Part shown: positions 8,537 to 14,749 of the stretch, one piece after another
How the letters are laid out: every line of letters begins with the position of its first letter
Numbering within the stretch: the stretch's first letter is position 1
Origin: JAGNNV01 sp031392925
Lineage (GTDB): Bacteria > Acidobacteriota > Vicinamibacteria > Fen-336 > JAGNNV01
NCBI GenBank assembly: GCA_031392925.1
Contig: JANMVV010000152.1
Location: 1-19,385 of the forward strand
Reading direction: 5' to 3'
Length of the DNA stretch: 19,385 nucleotides
Position numbers and translations under genes: made by a program
The notes under the pieces: model-generated
The model's database searches: none
The model's input: the letters and a program-made list of their open reading frames with translations, nothing else
Told to the model about the DNA's origin: nothing

Positions 8537-9594
8537 CAATTGGACTCCTTGGGTTCGGCGTTTTCAGCCGGGGTTTCTGCGGGAGAGGGAGGCGGGGGCT
8601 CGCTCGCCGCGATGGGTGTGAAGATCGCCTGCTTTGCAGGCGCTAGTTCCGAGATCGCGACCGCATCCTTGGTGGTGAGTTCGAGGAACACGTCCTCGAG
8701 GCTGAGGGAAACCTGGGACAGCGACAGCAGGTCGATGTTCGCGGCCACGATGGCGCGCGCGGCGGCGGCGCGGATATCGACTCCGTCCGCCGCCTGCAGT
8801 TCGAGGACGGTGTTGCCTGAAGAGCTTCCCCGCGGATTCACGGTCACGATGCCGTCCACGTCGCGCAGCGCGTCGAAGGCGTCCCGGGTGTCGGCCCGGA
8901 CCTCCAGCCTCACCGCGCCCTTGCTGGACAGGCGCGCGGTGAGATTCTCCGGAGTGTCCTCCGCCACCACCTTGCCCTTGCTGATGATGACCACCCGGCC
9001 GCAGGTCATCGAAACTTCGGGAAGGATGTGGGTGGAGAGAATGACGGTGTGATCGCCCCCGAGACTCTTGATGAGGTCGCGGGTCTCGATGATCTGCTGC
9101 GGGTCGAGACCGGCGGTGGGCTCGTCGAGAATGAGCACCGGCGGGTCGGCCAGAATCGCCTGGGCGATGCCCACCCGCTGGCGATAACCCTTGGACAGGC
9201 GTCCGATCAGCTTGTGCCGGACGTCGCCGATCCGCGCCTTTTCGATGGCGCGGTCGATCTTCGCTTTTCGATCCGCGGAGGGCACGCCCTTGATGCGGGC
9301 GCAGAAGTCGAGGTACGAGACGACGTCGAGGTCGGGATAGACCGGGGGGACTTCGGGCAGGTAGCCGACGCTGCGCTTGGCCTCGAGCGGCGACTTGAAG
9401 ACGTCGTATCCCGCCACGGTGGCCCGGCCCGAGGTGGCGGGCATGTAGCCGGTGAGGATCCGCATGGTAGTGGTCTTGCCCGCGCCATTCGGGCCCAGAA
9501 AGCCCAGGATCTCGCCCTTCCCGACCGTGAACGAGACTCCGGAGACCGCGTCGAAACGGCCGTAGCTCTTCCTAAGATCCGCGACTTCAATCAT
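8536..9594 (-). CDS. ABC transporter ATP-binding protein (GldA-like) with proline-rich tail
   Basis: This is the ATP-hydrolysing subunit of the ABC-2 exporter encoded by the next genes. Of 352 residues, the nucleotide-binding domain fills about 1-230. Motifs seen are Walker A GPNGAGKTT (34-42), a Q-loop-region sequence YLPEVPPVY in which the usual Gln is Pro/Glu (common in this subfamily), ABC signature LSKGYRQ (133-139), Walker B VLILDEP (153-159), D-loop GLDP, and H-loop His189. Residues 230-320 match the C-terminal domain often found in DrrA/GldA-type ATPases (LSLEDVFLELT). A tail of about 30 residues (SEPPPPSPAETPAENAEP) is low-complexity and unusual. The ATG at 9594 has GAAGGGA about 9-15 bp upstream. 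It is the first gene of a minus-strand operon and divergent from the putative lipoprotein gene. Confidence 0.93.
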   Translation of the reverse strand: MIEVADLRKSYGRFDAVSGVSFTVGKGEILGFLGPNGAGKTTTMRILTGYMPATSGRATVAGYDVFKSPLEAKRSVGYLPEVPPVYPDLDVVSYLDFCARIKGVPSADRKAKIDRAIEKARIGDVRHKLIGRLSKGYRQRVGIAQAILADPPVLILDEPTAGLDPQQIIETRDLIKSLGGDHTVILSTHILPEVSMTCGRVVIISKGKVVAEDTPENLTARLSSKGAVRLEVRADTRDAFDALRDVDGIVTVNPRGSSSGNTVLELQAADGVDIRAAAARAIVAANIDLLSLSQVSLSLEDVFLELTTKDAVAISELAPAKQAIFTPIAASEPPPPSPAETPAENAEPKESN

Positions 9595-9707
9595 GCGTGA
9601 GAATCCCTTCTCGAAAATTGGTGCAGGGCGAACCGTCGTTGAGGCGCCGAGGGCCCGCCCATCCCCCGGAGCGCCCTCACGCTACACACACCCTGCGGGG
9701 AGACGTT

Positions 9708-10289
9708 ATGGTAACAAACATCCTCATGGGACAGCTTCAGCGCATTGGACGTGCGGTCGGCCCTTCCGGTCGGCTCCTATCGCGAATCCGTCCGGCCTTC
9801 GTCCTGGGGGCGACGCTTTGCGCCGCGTCTTGCGCCGCCCCGGATCCGAAGGTCCTCCTGAAAGTGACCGACGTCGAAACCTACTGGGTGCTCGATCCCT
9901 CGCGCACCGAGATGCGATTCCTGGCCCCGGCCGTCCGCTTCCGGGTGGAGAACATCTCAAAGGAAACCCTGATCACCGTCGACGCCACCGCGGCTTTCCT
10001 CCGGGACGGCTCCACCGAACCCTGGGGGTCGGGCTTCTTTCGACTCACCGAAGGGACCAAGCGCCTCGCCCCGGGCGGGCGGGTTCTGGTGACCATGAGT
10101 TCCGACGCGCGCTATTCGATGGAGGGCAACCCCGCCACGGCTTTCACGAATCCGACCTTCAAGTCGGTCAACACGAAATTCTTCCTCCGGGTCGGGTCTT
10201 CGCCCTGGGTGGAGTTTGGGAAGGCGTCCGTGGAGAACGTGATCGGGTCCAAGGACGCGCGCGCGGTCCTGAGCCGGCCGGTTTTTTAG
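9708..10289 (+). CDS. Unrecognised exported protein, possible lipoprotein
   Basis: I do not recognise a family with confidence. The ATG at 9708 follows GGGGAGA. A later ATG at 9726 is an alternative. Residues 1-28 are basic, then a short hydrophobic stretch (PAFVLGATLCAAS) leads to Cys42, where AAS-C could act as a weak lipobox (the usual Leu at -3 is Ala). The remaining 150 residues are beta-rich. They read like a single immunoglobulin-like or LEA14-like domain (FLAPAVRFRVENISKETLITVDATAAF), a pattern found in small envelope proteins that compare inner strands of tail or filament-like folds. This last point is only inference. The gene is divergent from the ABC operon (113-bp gap) and 73 bp before the TetR gene. 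Confidence 0.75.
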   Translation: MVTNILMGQLQRIGRAVGPSGRLLSRIRPAFVLGATLCAASCAAPDPKVLLKVTDVETYWVLDPSRTEMRFLAPAVRFRVENISKETLITVDATAAFLRDGSTEPWGSGFFRLTEGTKRLAPGGRVLVTMSSDARYSMEGNPATAFTNPTFKSVNTKFFLRVGSSPWVEFGKASVENVIGSKDARAVLSRPVF

Positions 10290-10311
10290 TCGTCCTGCCG
10301 ACTGGACGCGC

Positions 10312-10327
10312 GGGTCGCAAGCGACCC
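10312..10327 (+). terminator. GC-rich stem-loop after the putative lipoprotein gene
   Basis: GGGTCG-CAAG-CGACCC forms a perfect 6-bp stem with a CAAG tetraloop, 22 bp after the stop at 10289 and just before the TetR promoter. The sequence that follows is TGGATTAAA, not a U-run. A run of six Ts (10282-10287) lies upstream at the stop codon, after CCGGCCGG. It may be a weak intrinsic terminator or only an RNA hairpin. Confidence 0.35.
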
Positions 10328-10335
10328 TGGATTAA

Positions 10336-10364
10336 ACGACCGATCGTGCTAATATATCGGTCGT
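10336..10364 (+). promoter_or_regulatory. Operator and promoter of the TetR gene
   Basis: An inverted repeat ACGACCGAT (10336-10344) / ATCGGTCGT (10356-10364) is perfect over nine bases with an 11-bp spacer, and its right arm overlaps the GTG start. The left part, ACGACCGATCGTGC (10336-10349), also matches the operator in front of the hydrolase gene (ACGACCGGTCGTGT) at 12 of 14 positions. A -10-like TAATAT lies at 10350-10355, between the arms. The -35 region is poor (CTGGAT at 10327-10332). Binding of the TetR protein here would block its own promoter. Confidence 0.6.
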
Positions 10365-10953
10365 GTCCAAGGGAGAAACCACCCGAACCGCGATCCTCGA
10401 CATAGCCCTCGCGACCGCGAGCAAGATCGGTCTCGAGGCTCTGACCATCGGCGAACTCGCCAAGGAGGCCGGTCTGTCCAAGAGCGGCCTTTTCGCGCAC
10501 TTCGCCTCCAAGGAAGATCTACAGATCGAGGTCGTGAGGAAGGCCATCGTGCGCTTCGTGGAGCTGGTGATCGCTCCGGCGCTCAAGAAGCCGCGCGGAG
10601 AGCCTCGGGTCCGCGCCCTCTTCGAGAACTGGTTCTCCTGGTCGAGGGCCAGCGAGCTGCCCGGGGGATGTCTCTTCATCGCCGCGTCCAGCGAGTTCGA
10701 CGATCAACCCGGGCCCGTGCGCGACCTTCTTATTTCCTCACAGAAGGACTGGCTCGGCGTGCTCGCCCAGGCCGCGCGCGTGGCCGTCGAGGAGGGCCAC
10801 TTCAAGGCGAGTCTCGATGCCGAGCAGTTCGCGTGGCAACTCGATTCGTTCGTCCTCGGCTACCACCACTCGGCCCGCCTCCTTCGTTCGAAGGACGCGC
10901 AGAAGCGCGCGCAGAACGCGTTCGAGTCCTTGATCAGCGCGTCCCGCGCCTGA
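10363..10953 (+). CDS. TetR/AcrR family transcriptional regulator
   Basis: This is a DNA-binding repressor of 196 residues. The N-terminal helix-turn-helix (about 9-52) reads TRTAILDIALATASKIGLEA, then LTIGELAKEAGLSKSGLFAHFASKEDL, which is textbook TetR. The C-terminal domain has the TetR_C form seen in YcdC/Fabr-like regulators (ASELPGGCLFIAASSEFDD). The start is GTG at 10363. There is no Shine-Dalgarno, and the -10-like TAATAT places the transcription start at or next to the GTG, so the message may be leaderless. The gene probably represses itself and the hydrolase gene 72 bp downstream, since both carry the same operator-like sequence. The ligand is unknown; a lipophilic or acyl compound would suit the neighbouring hydrolase, but that is inference. 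Confidence 0.92.
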   Translation: MSKGETTRTAILDIALATASKIGLEALTIGELAKEAGLSKSGLFAHFASKEDLQIEVVRKAIVRFVELVIAPALKKPRGEPRVRALFENWFSWSRASELPGGCLFIAASSEFDDQPGPVRDLLISSQKDWLGVLAQAARVAVEEGHFKASLDAEQFAWQLDSFVLGYHHSARLLRSKDAQKRAQNAFESLISASRA

Positions 10954-10965
10954 GAGATTCCGGTT

Positions 10966-11021
10966 TTGACACCTCGCCCTTCCGTCTCCGAAAAAAATAG
11001 CACGACCGGTCGTGTAAAAAT
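10966..11021 (+). promoter_or_regulatory. Promoter region and TetR operator of the hydrolase operon
   Basis: CACGACCGGTCGTG (11001-11014) is a perfect 14-bp palindrome and matches the element before the TetR gene. Upstream, TTGACA (10966-10971) is a perfect -35 hexamer, and an A7-T tract lies at 10991-10998, although no good -10 sits at 17 bp. As an alternative, TAAAAAT (11015-11021) just after the palindrome would place the transcription start at the ATG (11026). Either way the palindrome would lie within the polymerase footprint. Confidence 0.6.
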
Positions 11022-11025
11022 CGAA

Positions 11026-11871
11026 ATGACCGCGCGCCGGACCCCCTCGATGGCCATGATGGGAGCCGTCATTCGCGGCGTGGATCGGCTGTCGCCCCGG
11101 CTCGGCGCCCGCGTGGCGGCGAGGGTCTTCCTGACCCCGAGACGCGCGCGGCTACCCGAGCGCGAGCGCCTCTGGCTCAAGCACGCGCGGCCCGAAACCT
11201 TCGCGGTCGGAGGGTTCCAGCTTTCCGGCCATCGATGGCGCGGGTCGGGTGAGCCCGTTCTCCTCGTTCACGGCTGGGAGGGACGCGGTTCCCAGCTCGG
11301 CGGCCTGGCCGTGGCCCTGGCCGAGCAGGGACTACAGCCGATCACGATCGACCTGCCCGCTCATGGATCCTCGATGGGCGCGCAGACGAACCTGGTGGAG
11401 ATCTCCCAGGCCATCGCGGCCATGGTCCGTCATCTCGGAGGGGTGAAAGGGATCGTGGCCCACTCGTTCGGCGCGGCGGGAACCACGGTGGCCCTTCGCG
11501 AGTCGCTGCCGGTGGAGCGGCTGGTCTATCTCGCTCCCGCCGAGGACTTCGAGCACTTTCCGAGAGTCTTCAGCCACTGGCTGGGCCTGTCGGGTCAGCT
11601 GAGCGAAAGGATGCGACACGCCATCGAACGCCGGATCGGAATCACCATGGCGGAACTCCGCGGCCAGATCCTCGCTCCGCGTATGCGCGCGCCACTGCTG
11701 ATCGTTCACGACGAGGACGATGCCGATGTGCCCTGGCGGGATGGCCGGACCTATGCCGAGGCCTGGCCCGATTCGAAGCTCATGACCACCCGCGGCTTCG
11801 GGCATCGCCGCATCCTTCGCGAGGCCGAGGTTCTTACCGCGGTCGCGACGTTCCTCAAAGAACGACCCTGA
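11026..11871 (+). CDS. Alpha/beta hydrolase
   Basis: This is an alpha/beta-hydrolase-fold enzyme of 281 residues with all catalytic elements. There is an oxyanion-loop motif VHGWEGRGSQ (81-90), a nucleophile elbow AHSFGA with Ser147 (the usual first Gly is Ala), an acid region HDEDDADVPW with Asp232 best placed, and His260 in RGFGHRRIL. An N-terminal extension of about 65 residues is basic and helical, without a clear signal peptide. The ATG at 11026 is preferred over an in-frame TTG at 10966, because that TTG is part of a -35-like hexamer and the extra 20 residues would cross the operator. No Shine-Dalgarno is present. The gene starts a likely operon with the DUF1569 gene 15 bp downstream. 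Esterase, lipase-like or thioesterase activity is possible; the substrate is unknown. Confidence 0.9.
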   Translation: MTARRTPSMAMMGAVIRGVDRLSPRLGARVAARVFLTPRRARLPERERLWLKHARPETFAVGGFQLSGHRWRGSGEPVLLVHGWEGRGSQLGGLAVALAEQGLQPITIDLPAHGSSMGAQTNLVEISQAIAAMVRHLGGVKGIVAHSFGAAGTTVALRESLPVERLVYLAPAEDFEHFPRVFSHWLGLSGQLSERMRHAIERRIGITMAELRGQILAPRMRAPLLIVHDEDDADVPWRDGRTYAEAWPDSKLMTTRGFGHRRILREAEVLTAVATFLKERP

Positions 11872-11886
11872 TCCAGAGGAGACCCC

Positions 11887-12396
11887 ATGAAGATCCGATT
11901 CGACGTGAACAATGCCGAGGGTCGGAGCGCGCTCATCCGCGCCGGCCTTGGCGAAGCGCTCGCATCCCTTACCCGTGAGAGTCAGGCAAAGTGGGGTGGC
12001 TTCACCGCGGCCCAGATGGTCGAGCATCTGTTGTGGGGCTTCGAGATCTCGACCGGCCGGCTGACCGTCGCGGCCGCCACGTCCGAAGAGTGGCAGCAGA
12101 AGGCCCGCGTCTTTCTTCATGACCGCCGGCCCATGCCGCGCGGCTTCGAGAACCCTCTGTTGAGGGACGGCCTTCCGCCGCTCCGTTTCGGCTCCCTTCC
12201 CGAGGCCGTCAGCAGCTTGGCCGGCGAGGCCCGTCTTTTCCTCGAGCTCTCTTCTTCCGACCCGCAGTCGCGCCGCATCCATCCCGTCTTCGGCGCGTGC
12301 TCGGTGGAAGAGTGGTCACGCATCCACTTCAAGCACTGCGTTCACCACTTTCTTCAGTTCAGCCTCGTCGAAGTCGACGAAGGCATCGTGTCTTGA
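11887..12396 (+). CDS. DUF1569 (DinB-like fold) protein
   Basis: This 169-residue protein matches the DUF1569 pattern, a group with the DinB/YfiT four-helix metal-binding fold. Seen are AAQMVEHLLWG with His47, HPVFG (132-136) before the conserved Trp143 (SVEEWSRIHFKH), and a HFKHCVHHFLQF block with His150, His153 and His154. Conserved His residues of this type usually bind a divalent metal. AGAGGAGA at 11876-11881 precedes the ATG. It sits 15 bp after the hydrolase and is probably co-transcribed. Related DinB-fold enzymes use small thiols or act on electrophiles, so a detoxification role beside the hydrolase is plausible but unproven. Confidence 0.8.
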   Translation: MKIRFDVNNAEGRSALIRAGLGEALASLTRESQAKWGGFTAAQMVEHLLWGFEISTGRLTVAAATSEEWQQKARVFLHDRRPMPRGFENPLLRDGLPPLRFGSLPEAVSSLAGEARLFLELSSSDPQSRRIHPVFGACSVEEWSRIHFKHCVHHFLQFSLVEVDEGIVS

Positions 12397-12415
12397 CAGA
12401 TCCAAGGGGATCTGT
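12396..12415. promoter_or_regulatory. 8-bp inverted repeat before the Rrf2 gene
   Basis: ACAGATCC-AAGG-GGATCTGT is a perfect inverted repeat starting at the stop codon of the DUF1569 gene and ending 16 bp before the Rrf2 start. As DNA it could be the Rrf2 autoregulatory site. As RNA it is an 8-bp hairpin with no U-run, so a poor terminator, although it could attenuate read-through. TTGACA (12393-12398) overlaps its left edge and could be a -35 box, but no clear -10 follows. Confidence 0.45.
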
Positions 12416-12431
12416 GAAGGTGAGAGCGAAC

Positions 12432-12833
12432 GTGAGACTCACTTCCAAAAGCGAATACGCTCTCCTCGCCCTGGTGTACCTCTCCCGCCGTGTAAGTGAC
12501 GGGTTCCTCTCCGTTCAGACCATCGCCGCTGCCCAGGGGATTCCGCCCAAGTTCCTCGAGCAGATCCTCCTGACCCTCAAGCGCGCCCGCTACGTCAGAA
12601 GCCTCAAGGGACAGCGCGGCGGTTACTGTCTGGCCCGACCCGCAAACGAGATCAGCCTGGCCGAGGTCATCCGTCTCATTGACGGCGCGCTCGCGCCCAC
12701 GGAGTCGGTGAGCAAGTACTTCTACGAATCGACTCCGGTGGAGAGGGAGAAGAAGCTCCTTCGCCTCTTCAAGGAGATCCGCAACTACCTCGCGACCAAG
12801 CTCGAAGGCACGAGTCTGGCCGACGTGACCTGA
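12432..12833 (+). CDS. Rrf2 family transcriptional regulator lacking Fe-S cysteines
   Basis: This is an Rrf2-type winged-helix regulator of 133 residues. It begins MRLTSKSEYALLALVYLSRR from a GTG at 12432, eight bases after AAGGTGA (12417-12423). The recognition region is SVQTIAAAQGIPPKFLEQIL (27-46), then LKRARYVRSLKGQRGGYCLA (49-68), the family wing. IscR, NsrR and RirA hold an Fe-S cluster with cysteines in the 90-110 loop. Here that loop (APTESVSKYFYESTPVEREK) has none, and the only Cys is Cys66 in the wing. Cluster-based sensing is therefore unlikely. A CymR-like protein-partner mode or a small-molecule mode is more likely. It follows the DUF1569 gene by 35 bp, with a candidate operator between. 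Confidence 0.9.
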   Translation: MRLTSKSEYALLALVYLSRRVSDGFLSVQTIAAAQGIPPKFLEQILLTLKRARYVRSLKGQRGGYCLARPANEISLAEVIRLIDGALAPTESVSKYFYESTPVEREKKLLRLFKEIRNYLATKLEGTSLADVT

Positions 12834-12865
12834 AGCCCGTACCATTTCAAAAGGAGGCGTGTGCC

Positions 12866-13171
12866 ATGGCCATGCAGTCAGTTACTCGGATCGGTGTGTT
12901 GTCACTGGCGAAGATGCTCGCGGTGACCTATGCGTTCCTCGGTCTCTTCATCGGAGGCGTGATCAGCCTCTTCGCGCTGATGGGAGCCGCGCTGGGACGC
13001 GCTTCGGGCGGGGACTCCGGAGGCGTGGGGGCCATGCTCTTCGGTGTGGGCGCGGTGATCGTCCTTCCCATCTTCTATGGGTGCCTTGGGTTCGTGGGCG
13101 GCCTCATCATGGCCCCGCTCTACAACCTGGTGGCGAAGGTGGTGGGCGGCATCGAGGTCGACCTCTCATAG
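12866..13171 (+). CDS. Small membrane protein, DUF3566-like
   Basis: A 101-residue protein that starts at an ATG with a strong AAGGAGG (12851-12857, spacing 8). It has two long hydrophobic segments (about 16-42 and 56-86) joined by a Gly/Ser linker (RASGGDSGG). The opening VTRIGVLSLAKMLAV resembles the start of DUF3566 transmembrane domains. The resemblance is by eye and not firm. It is 32 bp after the Rrf2 gene and may share its message. Its last 52 bp overlap the 3' end of the convergent dimethylargininase-like gene. Function unknown. Confidence 0.75.
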   Translation: MAMQSVTRIGVLSLAKMLAVTYAFLGLFIGGVISLFALMGAALGRASGGDSGGVGAMLFGVGAVIVLPIFYGCLGFVGGLIMAPLYNLVAKVVGGIEVDLS

Positions 13172-13968
13172 TCCTCACCTCGTCTTTCGTCCCATCGCAG
13201 CGAGAGACATGAGAATCCGGCGTCGAGCAGGGCGATCTGAGTGTTTTCCAGCAGGACGACCTCGTAACCCGCCGCGTTCAGGCGATCCGCGGTGCGGGGA
13301 AAGCGGTCGCCCAGGAACACCCGGTCATTGACCCGCAGCGCGTTGGCCGCCGCCTCCTCGCCCCCTGGAGTCACGATGACGCGATACCGCTGGAACGCGC
13401 GCGAGCCCGCGAGCCGCGAGGTGGCGAGGATCGTCTGTTCATCGAGGAGAGAACAGTCGGTCTTGAGGTGGAGGACGCCCGGGGGGGTTGAAACGATCTC
13501 ACCGCGACGGCCCAGCTGCTCGAGCAGGAGCTTGAGCGCTTCCGCCCCCGGGCCGGTGGTCCGCTCGGACAGACCGATCAGGACCAGGTCCGGCGTGACC
13601 AGGACATCGCCGCCCTCCACGAATCCTTCGTCGAGTTCGAGGACGGTATCGAACCGGCGCCGGAGGACGGGTGCAATCGCGGCCGCTTCGCCGAACCGCG
13701 ACGGCGCTCCGGGACGAAGCACGATCGCCCCGTTTCCAAACACCAGGGCCGGGTCTTCGATGAAGATCGAGTCGGGGAACGCGTCGAGCGCCTCGAGGAT
13801 CTCCACGTTGACCTCGGCCGCCCGAAGCGCCGCGACGTAGGCGTCGAGCTCGCGCTGCACTCCGTCCCGGCTGGGGGCGCCGCGATCCACCGCTCGTAGT
13901 CCGTGGGCGACCGTCGCCGCCGGCGTTCGGACGAGAGCCTGGTCGAAATGGAAGATGGGCGGCATCAT
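13120..13968 (-). CDS. ddaH: Dimethylarginine dimethylaminohydrolase-like amidinotransferase-superfamily enzyme
   Basis: This enzyme belongs to the guanidine-modifying (arginine deiminase/DDAH) superfamily, which hydrolyses arginine or methylated arginine to citrulline. Seen in 282 residues are DSIFIEDPALVF (66-77) with acidic substrate-binding residues, FVEGGDVL (116-123), HLKTDCSLLD with catalytic His167, and GFSCLSLR with the nucleophile Cys254. These fit DDAH better than the longer (about 400 residues) arginine deiminases. The start is ATG-ATG at 13968/13965, eight bp after the SRPBCC stop; the Shine-Dalgarno is weak. The tail after about residue 258 is unlike the catalytic domain and overlaps the convergent gene. 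Whether the substrate is dimethylarginine, arginine or another guanidine compound cannot be told. Confidence 0.87.
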   Translation of the reverse strand: MMPPIFHFDQALVRTPAATVAHGLRAVDRGAPSRDGVQRELDAYVAALRAAEVNVEILEALDAFPDSIFIEDPALVFGNGAIVLRPGAPSRFGEAAAIAPVLRRRFDTVLELDEGFVEGGDVLVTPDLVLIGLSERTTGPGAEALKLLLEQLGRRGEIVSTPPGVLHLKTDCSLLDEQTILATSRLAGSRAFQRYRVIVTPGGEEAAANALRVNDRVFLGDRFPRTADRLNAAGYEVVLLENTQIALLDAGFSCLSLRWDERRGEDYERSTSMPPTTFATRL

Positions 13969-13976
13969 GGGTGAGC

Positions 13977-14453
13977 CTAACTCGCGGTTTTGAGGGTCTC
14001 GCCGGTGGTCAGGTAGTGATTCATGCGGGTCTCCCATTCCCGCATGAACCCGTCGTAGAACTCGTCAGTGAAGCCGGCCACGAAGGCGTCACCCTGGGGG
14101 CCGAGGCTCGTGTGGGAGTACGTGATGGTGGCTTCGCAGCCGGCGCGTGTGGCCGCGAGTTCAATCGAGACCCGGCAGGCCGTCAGCCCGGGTGAGACCT
14201 TCAACATCTCCACGAAGCCGCGCTCCGGCTCATGCCGGGTGACGAACCAGATGGCCGGGTGCTTGGCCGCCCTGGTCATGAAGACGCATTCGGGCTCGGC
14301 GACTCCCGAATGCGTGAACACCACCAGCGGATCCCATCCCTCCAGCCAATCGGCTTCGCGCACCGGGCACAGGAGCGGGAAGGCGCGACCCTTCGGCGCG
14401 ACGAGTTTCTGGGTGAACGTGCGCGTCGCGCGGACGGGCTTCTTGACCTCCAT
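13977..14453 (-). CDS. SRPBCC (START-like) domain protein
   Basis: A 158-residue protein with the layout of SRPBCC/AHSA1-like helix-grip folds, which bind hydrophobic ligands in a central cavity. A first beta-strand (RATRTFTQKLVAPKGRAF) leads into the helix region PVREADWLEGWDPLVVFTHS. The central beta-sheet follows (CVFMTRAAKHPAIWFVTRHE, then GCEATITYSHTSLG). A long C-terminal helix (FTDEFYDGFMREWETRMNHYL) closes the cavity. The ATG at 14453 is three bases after the TGA of the RHH gene, and its own stop is eight bases before the DDAH-like start, so the three genes form one operon. Ligand unknown. Confidence 0.82.
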   Translation of the reverse strand: MEVKKPVRATRTFTQKLVAPKGRAFPLLCPVREADWLEGWDPLVVFTHSGVAEPECVFMTRAAKHPAIWFVTRHEPERGFVEMLKVSPGLTACRVSIELAATRAGCEATITYSHTSLGPQGDAFVAGFTDEFYDGFMREWETRMNHYLTTGETLKTAS

Positions 14454-14456
14454 GGC

Positions 14457-14747
14457 TCAGGCGTCCCTTTCCTTCAGGCGATGGGAACTGCCGGCATCGA
14501 GGTCGAGGCGGAAGACACGCTTCAAATCGGCGATCTTCCCGCGCGATTCCTCCGAGAACGGCGGCTTTCCTTCGAAGGAGTGGAGCACGATCCCTTCGAT
14601 CAGGTCGCCCAGGGACAAGTCGTGGTAGTCGGCGAGCGCTTTCAGAACCTTGAGGAGGCGCTTCTCGATGCGGACTCCGGTCTGGACGCGTTCGATGGTG
14701 AGGCTGGGCGCGCTCCTTGGTGCGGGGGCCTTCGATGTTCGCTTCAT
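14457..14747 (-). CDS. Small ribbon-helix-helix-like protein, likely autoregulator
   Basis: A 96-residue basic protein whose residues 15-60 fit a ribbon-helix-helix (CopG/Arc-type) DNA-binding unit: strand RVQTGVRIEK, helix RLLKVLKALADYHDL, then SLGDLIEGIVLHSFEG. The N-terminus is Ser/Pro/Ala-rich and basic (MKRTSKAPAPRSAPS). The C-terminus is charged. The ATG at 14747 is used; an earlier in-frame ATG at 14762 (MYHSTMKR) lies inside a perfect palindrome and would put coding sequence in the operator. No toxin gene follows it, so this is not a classic antitoxin pair. As first gene of the RHH-SRPBCC-DDAH operon with a palindrome at its start, it is probably the operon's repressor. Identity by sequence pattern only. 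Confidence 0.75.
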   Translation of the reverse strand: MKRTSKAPAPRSAPSLTIERVQTGVRIEKRLLKVLKALADYHDLSLGDLIEGIVLHSFEGKPPFSEESRGKIADLKRVFRLDLDAGSSHRLKERDA

Positions 14748-14749
14748 GG

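Noticed and set aside
9595..9682. GCGTGAG (9595-9601) and CTCACGC (9676-9682) inverted repeat flanking the divergent ABC/lipoprotein gap
   Set aside because: Only seven bases with a 74-bp spacer in GC-rich DNA; expected by chance.
10274..10289. CCGGCCGG followed by six Ts as an intrinsic terminator
   Set aside because: The palindrome has no loop, so it cannot form a hairpin, and the Ts are inside the last codons of the gene.
14457..14747. Antitoxin of a toxin-antitoxin pair
   Set aside because: The RHH-like protein and palindrome suggest it, but the genes that follow encode SRPBCC and dimethylargininase-like proteins, not a toxin such as RelE, VapC or MazF.
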